NCBI GenBank assembly: GCA_016165875.1
Contig: JABBOT010000008.1
Location: 15,001-79,000, forward strand
Source of the DNA: Acanthopleura granulata
Taxonomy: Eukaryota > Mollusca > Polyplacophora > Chitonida > Chitonidae
DNA length: 64,000 bases
Reading direction: 5' to 3'
How positions within the stretch are numbered: the first letter of the stretch is position 1; each line of letters begins with the position of its first letter. The notes beneath the pieces were generated by a model, which saw nothing but the letters and a program-made list of their open reading frames with translations, was not told where the DNA came from and did not search any database. Below are positions 28,724-39,600 of the stretch, piece by piece. A program made the position numbers and the translations under genes.

Positions 28724-28744
28724 AATTCTTTTTTTTTGGTCACG

Positions 28745-29506
28745 TGATAAAGAAGAGGTAAATTCCACCGCTTTCTAAAATGAAGTGTTACCAACACTTT
28801 CCCGTGCTCAAATGGAACAGGTTCACCTGTCGTCCCTAATATCTATTTCAATGGTTGAAAAATCCTTCTTCAGTACAGGAACGTTCTTGATATGTGAAAG
28901 GGACTTCGAATTCCTACCGCACGAAGTAGTGGGGCTAATACATCCCCTACTGCACGAGGTTCGAGTACATCCGAATATATGTAAAGGGAAGGAACCATCC
29001 GTGTCGACTGAGTTAAATCAAAGCACAACTTTTCTGCACCTGTTGATATCAGCGACTTTCCAGGAATGAGACCAAAAATTTTGTACAGGCGCTGACTAAA
29101 GCCGGACTAAAGCAAACACAGTTTGGAGTGATTTAAATTCCAGTGTGTATCTTACAGAACGTTTATCATACCCAAACACAATCTGGTCGACTTTAGGCAT
29201 AATAGAAAGTTTAGTGCTACCCATCAGTTGGGCGTTGAGGCCTGAAGTGATGGCTTCCGGTTTCGCGTAATAGCCTTTGGGAAGTACAACTCGATCGTAA
29301 CGAGAGAAATCTTCCGAGTGCACCGCAAACCAGATTTCACTGGCTGCGACATTAGGCCAGAATCGTGGGTACTGTATTTCCACCAGGCCACATTCCCAGT
29401 AACTTTTGAGATGAATCGGTCTTGGCAGTTGGGTAGCTGAATTGGCTAACGTATTATTTGGGAAATAATTCAATGAGCTGTTGCTCGGTAACGTCATATA
29501 AAACAT
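28745..29506 (-). pseudogene. Minor capsid (penton-type) candidate, Polinton B
   Basis: 'MFYMTLPSNSSLNYFPNNTL' at 29506, then 'WECGLVEIQYPRFWPN', 'SEIWFAVHSEDFSRYDRV', 'AEAITSGLNAQLMGS'-like region. The frame is lost near 29096; conserved pieces continue down to about 28745 (VLVTLHF region near 28790). Same gene as 14386-15125. Confidence 0.65.
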
Positions 29507-29539
29507 GCTGTTTATCTCACGTCTCAGAGCCCAACATGA

Positions 29540-29839
29540 CTAAAGCAGGAGAAACCCACTTTTAATAAGAAGACCGGCACCTGAGTTGGTTAATTTTACG
29601 TTTGACTTTTGAATTACCCCAAGATGGGTTCTTGGTTGGGGTGGGACTATACCGTCTCTCCCGTTGTAATCGTTCTGAGCTGGTGTCAGTGGGATATTCC
29701 CAATTAAAATGTTCTTACACACCTCGTATACACAACGGATAAATTCAGCATTATTTCCGCGAAGAATTGTCTCCATCTGTGGGTGACCATTGACCAGTAG
29801 TTTTAGCAAAGGTGCAAAGTGAGGTAATCGTGCTGACAT
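29540..29839 (-). pseudogene. Deletion fusion of two small Polinton genes (B)
   Basis: 99 open codons. Residues 1-59 are the MSARL protein ('MSARLPHFAPLLKLLVNG', 'CEVCKNILIG'-like, 'IPLTPAQN'). From residue 60 the sequence is the 3' end of the MSHMKKM locus ('GIVPPQPRTHLGVI'). Compared with A, about 0.7 kb is missing, including all of the MSHMKKM start. The frame stays open across the join, probably by chance. Confidence 0.65.
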
Positions 29840-29936
29840 GGTTGGTGTCTAATTATATAATAACACAGTAAGTGAAATGTCGGGAGTTTTATTGCATATG
29901 CCTGTGAGAGTTATTCCCCCTGAAAGTTAATATTTT

Positions 29937-30525
29937 TTAGGCCTTGGGCAGAGAGGCATATTGCACCTCATCCGGAAATACGTGTGTACGCATACGGAGA
30001 TGATCAGGTGTAGTTTGTTTGAAATCGACAAGGAAATATCCGTAAGGTTTGGATCTGAATTTTACCTGGGGCCATTTGTTTGCCGATGGTAGTAATTAGA
30101 GGAATCTCGGGGGTTTAAATAAGACCAGATAATGAGCGTTTAACCTAATGGTCTTTGATATTGTTAAACAGATTATGCACAATGTAGATCACACTGATAT
30201 TACGATGATGATTCCCCTTGGGAAAAAGTGCTGTTACACGGTCGTCTGCTTCGGCCAAAAGGTTATCGACAATTACTAAAGTTCGTTCCTCCGGATTAAA
30301 TTTTGTCGGGCTAGGTACTCCTTGAAATTCAACATATGGTAAGGTAGTGTACATGGGCTGCCATTCACCGTAACACCATACCTCACGGTGGTGAGATGTA
30401 TGAATAAGTTCCAACATGCTCTATAACACGATTGACAAAAACCGATTTGCCACTCCCAGTCGGTCCGCTCACAAGACAGGTAAATGCTTGGCTCCATGGC
30501 ACAATGATGGGTCTAATGGGAAAGT
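29937..30525 (-). pseudogene. Packaging ATPase (Polinton B)
   Basis: Walker A 'GPTGSGKS' near 30455, in a frame different from the longest open stretch; 'HREVWCYGEWQPMYT'; Walker B region 'RTLVIVDNLLAEADD'; 'NISVIYIVHNLFNN'. Frame changes near 30400 and 30150-30080. A ~50-bp loss near 30060-30110 compared with A. It ends at 29937. The Walker A has the canonical Gly that A replaces with Arg. Confidence 0.8.
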
Positions 30526-30760
30526 CAAGTTGAATTAAAATGGCTGAGATTGTCGAGGCTGGGGCTGGTAAGATACGGAGGTGTGTTGAGATGAATTTAC
30601 TTGTACAGTTCCTGTAGTAAGTTCACTCTTGTGCTTAGTTTGCTCGGTAATATCGCTGGGCCAAATTTCCGTAGAAATATCTTGAATAATAGGTGATGTG
30701 TTCGGTCTTCGGTAAGCCCAAGACGGAGCAGGCCCCGGGGAAGAAATACTCTAGGTAATT

Positions 30761-31021
30761 TCAGTCGGCGCAAGCAAGTCTATTACGGCTGGTGAATACT
30801 GAGGAAAACCTGTCCGTCTTATTCCTCAATAACTTGTCAAACAGAGTCTTGCTCAATCGCTTTTGCGGGAGGCGTAACAAATATTTGGGATGTTGGGATG
30901 TTAAATCAATTCCCAGTTCACACATTAACAATCCGGTATACAACATCACGGCACCAGCAATTACAGTGGTGCCGTTATTCTCACGCAGACTTCGCAGGCA
31001 GTCATCTACACAATTAGGCAT
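30761..31021 (-). pseudogene. Membrane protein, N-terminal part (Polinton B)
   Basis: 'MPNCVDDCLRSLRENNGT', then the transmembrane segment 'TVIAGAVMLYTGLLMC' and 'KTLFDKLLRNKTDRF'. A stop after 87 residues ('RNRLACAD'), where A continues with its Ser/Pro tail. Traces of the tail continue to ~30550. Confidence 0.55.
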
Positions 31022-31079
31022 CGCGAGAGGAGACTGAGCAGAGGTAGGATGAAGACCGTTTTTAAATCCCTTACACATC

Positions 31080-31625
31080 TGTCGCTGGCACCCACGAATT
31101 AAAAACTAGCCGGCCAGTCTCGCCATTTCACCATGTAATATCTTTTGTCACGTTCCTTTTTGCTGTCTAATGCAGTCTCCACTTGATAGTACGTATGAGG
31201 TGTAGTTTTAACGGGCTGGACTTCTGTCTCGTAAAACGTATCTGGAAGTTTTTCTCCATTCAAATCAGCTAATGTATATATCACAGCTTCCCGGGGATGG
31301 CCTTCCACAAGACGGAAAATTTGTTTACTCCAGTTAGGTAGGTAAGACTTCTCAAAACTCCTCTGGACTTCACTAATGTGAACGAGATCTCCTATTTTAT
31401 ACCGATAAATTCCCCAACTGTACCAGGACTGCATAGAGCTATATAATGTGCCCCGAACTTCGTGTTGATTGTCAGCTGTAACTGTAATCGGACCTCGCTG
31501 AATGTTGCGGGATACGCCCGATTGTAACCGTGTGTTAAGGCAGGTAAAACATCGAGGTAATGTCGAGTGTTATTAGCGGTGAAATGTTTATACATGCCAG
31601 CTTTAAATAAAAGTACGATCAAACC
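31080..31625 (-). pseudogene. Integrase C-terminal half (Polinton B)
   Basis: Begins at a deletion joint near 31625; only 'MYKHFTANNTRHYLDVLPAL' onward is present, with no catalytic core. 'IYRYKIGDLVHISE' and 'AVIYTLADLNGEKLPDTFYE' lead to the chromodomain 'RYYMVKWRDWPASF', whose Trp is intact, unlike A's. A frameshift near 31480 and another at ~31100. The deletion also removes gene Y and joins the remains to exon 2 of gene X. Confidence 0.8.
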
Positions 31626-31654
31626 GCTCAACTGACACCGAGGTATTGCCCAAA

Positions 31655-32747
31655 TGAAAATCGGTACAATTGCCGAGATTGAGTACGCTTATATTCCCTC
31701 TACGATCTGAGTTGAATTGAAATCGCTTGTCTGAAAATCTATAAATAAAATAAGTATACATCACTTCAACTTTTTTAAAAGTACTTACTTACACCTCTTC
31801 TCCATTTTCACCCCATCTGCCTGTGAAAAGCTAAAATCGGGATTACACTTCTGTACATTACTTATTTGCAGATACTGGCGGCCTTTATCATCTGGCCATT
31901 CATCTTCTTTAGCCGCATTCTGAAAATCGATGATCACCTTAGATTCATCCAAACGCAATGCTGCTTGGTCAACTGTAATTTCGCTTTACACATCCATGTA
32001 ATGCAATGGCTGGAGACAGGGATGCTCACGTCACACTTTTTCCTTTACTTGATCAACAAGGGGAATCATATGTTCCATCATTGCATTCCACATTAAATTG
32101 ATTAGAACGATGTTCTCAGCAGCGGTGAGAGGGAGTGGGGACATGGGTGCTGTACTAGCTGGTTGGGACACTGCTTCATCTGTTTTCCCAAGTATGGCTG
32201 GTATACGATGACAGGCCTCGGTGAGGTTTTTCCACGTCAGTCCGAAAAATGAAGCCCCTTTCTTAGGATAATATTTTCCCTGCTTGCTGTTTTGCATCCA
32301 TTGTTTAATATTTCCATACCACCAACGCTCCCCGGTTTGCAGATTTGTATATGTTGACAAACTGAGGAGTATGTCCTCACTCAGGCTGTTCTGAAGATAC
32401 GCTAATCTCAGCATCTTCACTAGCTCTTATAGGACCTATTTCTGTTCGGCGTGTTTGTGATTGAAAGAGGCTTTTAAATTTGCCCCAGGCATCCACTGAA
32501 ATGGCTGTACTACGCTGGTAAGGTTGGTTGATATGTTGGAAGAAGGTGATTTTATCTTCATCAGCTTGAATACGATATCCGCTGGAAATGTGGATATTTT
32601 GAGTTTCTAAATCTTCTCGTCCAATCGAGAAAGTTTAATCTGCTTCTTAGGCACGGGTCGTGCATCCGTTGTCTGTTTCTCCGCTAGAACAGTATTCATT
32701 ACCCCAGTTGCTATTGATGTTGATGGCTGCTGTTTACTTTTCGGCAT
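31655..32747 (-). pseudogene. Gene X with PC4-like domain, full 5' end (Polinton B)
   Basis: ATG at 32747 (MPKSKQQPSTS...), Lys-rich front ending 'PKKQIKLSR', then 'DEDKITFFQHINQPYQR', 'WGKFKSLFQSQTRR', and the PC4-like block 'GERWWYGNIKQWMQ', 'GKYYPKKG', 'LTWKNLTEACHRI', 'LGKTDEAVS' (about 32340-32160). A linker, then the acidic 'AALRLDESKVI' region; intron 31788-31731; exon 2 from 31730, cut at 31655 by the integrase deletion. PC4-type proteins bind single-stranded DNA and act in transcription and replication. Stops near 32610 and 32035; frame changes near 32400. Confidence 0.65.
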
Positions 32748-32836
32748 AATGAAAAAATGTAAGTCAGTCAGGAAGTGCTAGTTGACGGTCTGAAGGCCGG
32801 AGGTAAACTGACAGCTGAGGTGTGAAAACGAACGGC

Positions 32837-33110
32837 TTTATATAGCAAAATGAAACGAACGTGCTCGTATGCTCGTGCTTTCAAATTTTGGAATAATGCC
32901 AGCTCGCGAAATTCTTTCTCCCAACATATTTCACAAATACAGAGAGCGCTGTGACGATCAGAACGGCTTTCTCTTTGGTCCGCGCCGACAAATGTGGTAT
33001 TCCCCGACGGATGGCGCTGCGACTCTCGGAAAGGTTTTCTCTTTGGTCCGCGCTGGTGGGCGCGCTTTGTGAAAGTAAGAGAATCCAGAAGCCGGCTGAA
33101 TCGTATAAAA
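32837..33110. promoter_or_regulatory. Bidirectional promoter between gene X and gene S (B)
   Basis: TATATAAA on - (32837-32844) serves gene X; TATAAAA on + (33104-33110) serves gene S at 33154. Between them are two 40-bp direct copies of GCGCTGYGAC...GGTCCGCGC (32946-32985 and 33014-33053), both holding TTTCTCTTTGGTCCGCGC. The matching region of C (51837-52250) has one copy and the same two TATA boxes. Confidence 0.6.
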
Positions 33111-33153
33111 GCGCCGGTCTGAAGCAGTCTCAACTCATTCACTCACTACCAAC

Positions 33154-33288
33154 ATGGACCAGGCGACTCTACACGAAATGGTGGTGGAGTATGTGAAAGC
33201 ACACGCCCGGTATGAAGCCAGTGCGAGGGTGCATTCGTGTCTCCAACGAATAAGAGGAGATGAGGTGGAACGGTGTCGCTGGAGTTAA
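33154..33288 (+). CDS. Small arm gene S (Polinton B)
   Basis: ATG at 33154, 44 bp below a TATA box: 'MDQATLHEMVVEYVKAHARY', 44 codons to a TAA at 33286. Read past that stop, the frame continues 'ELKTRWELLREACAAT', matching the W-x-L-L/R core of gene S in A and C, then an Ala/Pro-rich tail to ~33400. The stop may be a recent lesion. It faces the right end of the element. A GAAAGAAC block, as found after the other hairpins, lies at 33382, but I see no good hairpin before it. Confidence 0.45.
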   Translation: MDQATLHEMVVEYVKAHARYEASARVHSCLQRIRGDEVERCRWS

Positions 33289-33739
33289 AGACACGATGGG
33301 AGCTGTTGAGAGAGGCCTGTGCGGCAACAGGGAGGCCGGCCGGAGCAAGACCACCCCCAGCAGCCAGCTCGGCAACACAAACGAAAGAACTTCATATCTT
33401 AGCATAATATATGAGTTGTGTATGTCTCGTTTAATGTCTGTGATTCGTCAAAATCAGTCCATCACATTCATTCTCGTTGATCTTTATGATAGGTATGTAC
33501 ATACATGTACTTAGAGCAAATGATACCCCGTTTTATCTCCATGTAAATAAAAGGAAACAACATTTGCATTTGCAGCCCTACTGAACAAGTTATGTGTATT
33601 ACGAGTGTATATATATATTTCTACTTATTAAATTTATATGTAACTAAAAGCTGATGTATTCTTCATATTTCTGCACACACAAGAAACCTGCAAGGATTGA
33701 AAATGCATAAAACCTGTGTGGCAGTGTGACGACTGTCGA

Positions 33740-33814
33740 CCAATGAGAAACGCAGAACTTGTCGCGCTTTCTGGCGCGCTGCCAGAATTTACAGGCCGCC
33801 CGATTTGTATAAAA
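33740..33814 (+). promoter_or_regulatory. CCAAT and TATA promoter of outer arm unit (B)
   Basis: CCAATGAGAAACG at 33740-33752 and TTGTATAAAAGCCTG (TATAAAA 33808-33814), on +, pointing to the element end. The mirror of 5043-5131 in A: same boxes, nearly the same spacing. Confidence 0.6.
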
Positions 33815-33936
33815 GCCTGCCAGTGCTAAGCATTTTCATTTTTCCACTCGCGAGCTTAGTGTGAGATAGAAGATATATGTAGAGTCGCCCTAGCCTGCGT
33901 GGCCTATTACAGGGTAATTTGGCGGTGTTCCAGTGA

Positions 33937-34146
33937 ATGAGTTCCATATGCAGAAGTCGTGCTTGCCCGGGGAAACATGAAGACGAGGTGGCTGAGACTG
34001 AGTTTCGTCTGCGCGAAGTTGGAGGAGGCCCGGCGTTAGCCCCGTCGCCATTCACCCAGGCTAGGATGCCAAGCTACAGTGTACAAACCGCCTCCAAACG
34101 CCCTTATAAGGACGACGCCATTCCACGGAAAGAACTTCAAATCTGA
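33937..34146 (+). CDS. Possible small gene of outer arm unit (B)
   Basis: An open frame of 69 codons ('MSSICRSRACPGKHEDEVAE') between the promoter at 33740-33814 and the end of the unit. It runs through the hairpin at 34099-34114, so either the true stop has been lost or the frame is not the real one. No family recognised, and no clear match to 'MDSFGKM' at 4962, its positional equivalent in A. Confidence 0.25.
   Translation: MSSICRSRACPGKHEDEVAETEFRLREVGGGPALAPSPFTQARMPSYSVQTASKRPYKDDAIPRKELQI
34099..34114 (+). terminator. Histone-mRNA-like 3' stem-loop (B)
   Basis: CGCCCT-TATA-AGGACG on +: six positions, one C-A mismatch, loop TATA. It is preceded by CCAAA and followed by a decayed ACGCCA and then GGAAAGAACTTC, with AAATCTGAGC after that as in A. 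Confidence 0.5.
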
Positions 34147-34687
34147 GCAGGGTATACGGTTCATGTTTGTCTCGTTTAATGTTTGTGATTTCTCCGTTTT
34201 ATATCAAACAAAGCAAAATCAGCCCTTCTCACATTCATCCTTGGTTATCGGTTTGCTGGCAATTTATATACATACATACACGTAAATAAATACAGAAAAT
34301 TTTACCAGGTTTTCATCTGCATATAACACTTGCATTGACACCCATACAGATAAAAATTATGTATATTAGGAGTGCATATATTTTTTCTAATTATTAAAAT
34401 TTGTCAACTAAAAGCTGATATTTCACACTGTATTCTTTATATTTCTGGCCACACAAGTAACCCATTGATAAGTCCTGCTTCTATAGGAACGTATAATCGT
34501 ATGTATTTCCCGAAAATAGAACATTTTATGAAAAAAAACTTCAATCGATAATTGAATTTATATATTAATAATTCTAAATAATCAGCCTTTTATGCCTTTT
34601 GACGTTATTGTCACGTGCACAGCACGTGATAAACTTGGCACCTTAACAAACTATCTACGTCACACCCGTCACCTCTATGACGTCATA

Positions 34688-34754
34688 CCGGTACCTCCGC
34701 TACCTTCCAGGTTAAAAGACAGGAAGGGGGCCGTGAGTTACATTATATATCACT
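34688..34754 (+). repeat. Polinton B right terminal tip
   Basis: CCGGTACCTCCG...AGGTTAAAAGACAGG...CACT. Aligned with the tips of A and C; outside it the three sequences part. The next six bases (gtcata) are the right target-site candidate; the left partner is not in the window. Confidence 0.75.
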
Positions 34755-36046
34755 GTCATAGCATGTATTTTACATTTCATTCATTAGTTTATTAACAATT
34801 ACATAAAACTCAGAAAGACTAATTGTCTTTTGCCGACTTTCATTTCTTGAGTTTATTCTTCCCTCTTTCATGTCTTTGAACTATTTTATCAAGAGCTTTG
34901 ATGAAGCTCTCGATTTCTTGCCGTTTTCATAGTGATGACTGTTTATACCTATATCAAAATTCAGAGCATATACCCTCTAAGATATCGTATACGGGGATTA
35001 TATAACCCAATACACATAAACCTTGCTTGGATTTCCTTACTGAACAGAGGAAAGGCTGATTATACTGACGAAAGACTAACAGCATGCACCACGCGCGCAC
35101 GGCTGGTTTCTAATTTTTTGTTTTGGATAAAGTTGGCTTAGATCTTACGTCTTACATTTATTAAAAAGGTGAAAATCTAGAAATATAGTCGGGGCAGGGG
35201 GGTGGTAGTAGGGAATTAATTTGAATTGCTTGATCTGAGTGTCAATTGATTTAACGATCTCCGAAGGTGATATCGCTTCTTTCATATTACACCCCATTTC
35301 GTGGATATCTTAGACCAGTTTAAATTCAATTGATTTGACACCCCTGTTTGCTTAACCATCTCCTCGCTGATTTTATGCCAGCCTTTTCGTTTATATTAAG
35401 TGTCTTGTTCCTACGAATTAAGAAATTGTAATTTTAGACCAGTCCGTGTAGACCCTTTATGCAGGCGAAAGCATGGGATGATATTTTTGAAGGGCCTTTC
35501 CGAGTGTTCAAGTGTCCTGTTTCGACCCATTAAGAGAAGGTTATTTCAGATAAGTTCTTTCGATCCTTGGGGGTGGGTGGGCATGAATCATATCTGTATA
35601 TACATATAGTGGAAATCATCGAAATCAACGTCAAGATATGTGCTCATCTTATTTCGGAAAGCGTCGACGCATTTTATATAAAGACAATAGCTTGTAAATC
35701 AATGCCCCCAAAAATTGCGAAGAAATTTATTTGAAATCAGTAACATAATCAATGGCAAGATTAAAAACATGCAATTAAATCAGTGTTGAGAATTACTCAT
35801 TTTACGAAGTCATGAACATAACGCACATATCAACACTGCAAAAGTAAGAGATATACAAAGAAGATAGTGTGAAGGTCCAGTCAAAGCGAAAGCAGTGGTA
35901 AATCCAATAAGTCTAATCAAAGTCCGTTCGGTTCAATCAAAGGCTTTGGGGAGAGCAGCGAAATACCTGGTAAGGTACGCGGCTTCCTTGGGTAAGCAAC
36001 ATTTGTCGGAATATGGGTTTGGTCGTTCGGTTGTGCAATTACTTAC
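34755..36046. other. Host-like AT-rich sequence
   Basis: No supported gene, RNA or known repeat. Beyond the Polinton B tip the sequence is AT-rich with short open frames only. Confidence 0.4.
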
Positions 36047-36206
36047 ATCCGTCACGGGCTGCGGTACGCCATCGATAAAGGCTAATACCTGGTGGCCGTC
36101 AGACTTCCTGCCACGCAGACAACAGGGACATCTTCCCATGTCCACGGTGGTCTTTCCGTCCAACAACACCGGTTGTATATTAGCGGTAAACAGCATGCAA
36201 AAAGAC
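36047..36206 (-). CDS. Possible internal host exon
   Basis: On - the 160-bp stretch is preceded by GTTGTAACAG|GTC and ends GACGGAT|GTAAGT, consensus splice sites on both sides. Inside, an open frame reads 'MLFTANIQPVLLDGKTTVD' and 'GRCPCCLRGRKSDGHQVLAF'. Two CPxC-like cysteines are notable. No family recognised, and no partner exon was identified. Confidence 0.35.
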
Positions 36207-36442
36207 CTGTTACAACACGGCGGGAAGACGACGTTTCCTGAGTCCTAAACGCACAAGATGCAATGGCCATCTCCTATGGTCACGGCGCGCCTGAGGGTGG
36301 CGAGAAATATTTGGGGGGATCGGCAAAGACCTCCATCATGTTGTAAACTTTGGTGCAACGTATATTGTCTTCTGGGCTTGGCGCTAGAGAAGGCTAAGGG
36401 CTCTCTACGATTACCCTTAAAACTCAACAGCTTGACATACCA

Positions 36443-36600
36443 CGGATCCGTGGGTTTTTGCCACAGATCCGAGAGCCAAGTCAGAGAATGTCACCAATCC
36501 GTGCTTCCCTGACAACGGATCCGAGCGCCCAATCGAGAGAACGTCACACCCGAGCGCCTTGTCCAGCGAACATGACCGATCCGAGCGTCAGGTCCAGAGA
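36443..36600 (+). repeat. Degenerate ~30-bp tandem repeat
   Basis: About five units of GATCCGAGCGCC followed by AGTCCAGAGAACGTCAC-type sequence, for example at 36466, 36526, 36575 and weaker units between. GC-rich against AT-rich surroundings. No reading frame is shared. Confidence 0.6.
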
Positions 36601-39600
36601 ATACGTATTTTTATCACAGCTTTGTGATACGGGATAACTTAAACAAGTGTAAGTACTGCGTCTTTTAAAATTTAACATGCAACTAACCATTATTGTCAAT
36701 AAGCCTAGCTACAAGAATAATATTTTACTCGAATAAAACTTATCCTTGTCGGCATATATCAAAGCAGAAAACATGCGATAACCGACCACGATACTGCATC
36801 CCCCGAGCTTGCCAGATATGTGGGCAGGTAGCCCAGTAGTATGCAATAGCCAGACACTACACTTCATATTCTGTTGCACTCCCTTTTACTATTTAAAACA
36901 GCGAAGGCGACACAAGTTGCCACATGTTGTAGGAAAAGCAAGTAAACTGTATTAAACAAAGAAATTTGGTTTATTATTAATTAGTATGTATTAACCTTGT
37001 GCAAGTTCATATAAATACCGACGTGATAACTAACGTAAATTCATATAGATAATATATAGGAAACCATGATATAGCTGCAGATGTAAGAGAGGAAAAAAAA
37101 TGTAGACATAAATAAAGTCGAGGGAAAATATCAGGCATTATTGTCGATGTGTATATTGTAAACAGACCGTTTGCATTCATTCATGCAGCCAGAGCAGGTC
37201 CCGTCACTCCCCAAACTGATAGGGTCTCACGTCGTAATAAAAATAATAGCTCGTTTCCGGCAAGGGGGTTCTGGATGACCTTAAAGAGAACACTTGTCAC
37301 TTTGGGTTTTACATTAGCCTTCTTCTCCATGCGGCTGTGAGATATTAATCGACCATATTTAACCTTCCCGGGTAGCAAGGACACGTTTCTGACGTGACAT
37401 CAATGGCTAGGTCCATATGCCTTACGAAGAAAATGTAAGCTTTTTCTTCACTGCCGTTTTGCCGGTCCTTTTCTGAATCTGAAATCAAGTGATAACCCAT
37501 TAATTCATTTTCCGAAAGTATTTTTTTATTTGCTTTTATCGCAGAACTTAAGAATATTTCACTTATACCGGTGACCAGCATTTATTTCAATGTCAGCAAG
37601 ATAAGTGGCGGGTATGTGTAGAAAGACCAACCATTTATGGAAACGATCAATTTAGTTGTGCACGTAAGAATATTTAGGCCTACAGCTTTTAAGGGAACAA
37701 CTTGTCAAATAAGCGTACAAAATATATTTCTTTGCTCACCATGATAATCAGCAACAACTTCCCCTCTCGGGAAAGCTGTTGTTATCACTATCCTCTTTTT
37801 CCGTGCATGTATGGTGTCACACAGGGCCAGGTCTATTCCTGCACATGAGTCTCAAATGTCTGAATTTCCTATCTGCCCGGCGCTGTCCTCCACTTTGCTC
37901 ATAACGTTATTAAAAAGGCTCGGCACCCAATTTCGCCTGGCCAGTTCATTGGCGATCTCCTGACCTCCTTTTGTACATGCAAACCAATTTAGAACATCCT
38001 CTAAACGCTGCACCTTCCCTGTTGCATGGACTAGACAACAGTGTCACTGGGGAGTTGTTGCAGAAGGCAGCTGAAAGTTGCAGTGTAGATGATGCGATTA
38101 ATAAATATACAATTCTCTTATCTAGTAGAGCTTGCCATGTTGTGGAAGCTTTGGCAACAGTATTTAAGACATGGATGTTGAATTTGATGATCAGCAAGAC
38201 ACGTACATTTACACAAGTTCATGACAACAGTGAGGGGCACAAGAATTAGTGTTCTTAGGATTTCTTTGTGTTTCCTTCTGACAGTTAAGTTATGCAGAAG
38301 TACAATGGAATAGCTCCTGTCACTTCATTCGTTACGTTTCATTGAACTGTCCATCATGTCCATGCTTGTCAGCTCTTAAGTGTGGATAATAGATCTTGTT
38401 GACTTACTTGTTACTTTCTTGCTCATCAAGTGCAAGGTGTTAATGGAGAACATTTTTTCACATCCCACTGCCAAACTGATTGTCTCACTAGGACAGGTTT
38501 CCAATATGTACATGTACATTGTACTTACCTGTAATCTGTAACAGCTGTTAGAGTTACGATGTTACGTGTAATGTGTACAGATGGTTGAAGCTCTAGATCA
38601 CAGTGAGTTTACGACTATCAGGCCCTTGGGCAAAGAGTCCAGGTGTGTTGTGAAGAAAATTTTTGACTCACAGGGCCATGTTACATTACATGAATTTAAA
38701 ATTTTTATGGATTAGAACCGTATTCCCACCATATCTCTACTGTACAAACACCAAAAAAGGAAGGGGAATGGTCATCACCCACTGACTTGTTTTGTAAGGG
38801 AGTACTGGAAGTTGAAATGGGAGAGGCAAAAGGGGATGGCACTGGGCGATCATCCACTACACTGCTTCTCATGTGGATTGAGACAGTATTGGTGGCTGTT
38901 GCAACATGTTGCATCTTCCTGAGTGAAGTAAACTCTTAGCAACAGCCATAGAACTGTCTTTCATTTGTACACACTGTTTCAGCTGGGGAATTGCACAGTC
39001 CGTCACATAAATGTAAAACTTCTACAGATATGATTATAAATCTAAAACCGATGTTTTTAGTTCCAAACAAACTGCTTATTTTTTCAACTCGTTGATAAAG
39101 GAAATGGTACTAGCATACCTGGAAGCACTGGTCAAAAGTACATGTGTTATGCTGTCGAATTACTGCAAATGGATACTGCAAGTCCTAAAATGTGATCACT
39201 GTCAAATCCAAAGAGCTTGGGTGTTCCTTTATGAGAGAACAAAATCATAGCAATAAAAACACATCTGTCTTTCATTTTTATCCACTCATTAGACCACATT
39301 TGTTGCACTTCATAGTTACATTTCCTTCAAATATTTCTTCAATAAAAACTGACTTTTAACTGTATGCTATGTTCTTTCGGTATGAAAAAGTACCATATAT
39401 CATGATTTAAGATATTGGTGATAAGATGTATTTCAAACTGAAATACAGTTCAACATTAACACAACAAATTGCAACTTGTACGAATTCACAAGTAAAAATC
39501 ATGTGTGAAGACAATTTCAATACATGGCGATGTACATGTAATTTGTATGTCACAAAAGGTAAAAACTAGCATGTCATGCAGAACAGTGGTCACATTGCAT

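Larger units (their letters stand above)
20711..34754 (+). mobile_element. Polinton/Maverick element B, right part
   Basis: Same orientation as A. It begins inside the protease gene with no left arm or polB in the window and ends with a right tip at 34754. It carries protease fragment, capsid gene (split by LINE copy 2), pVI-like, minor capsid, a fused small gene, ATPase, membrane protein, integrase C-terminal half and full-length gene X with its arm. Internal deletions: ~0.7 kb between the two small proteins (near 29660) and ~1.6 kb removing gene Y and the integrase core (near 31625). Confidence 0.88.

Noticed and set aside
35895..36248. A 117-codon frame on +.
   Set aside because: The opposite strand has a frame bounded by consensus splice sites; the + frame has no support.
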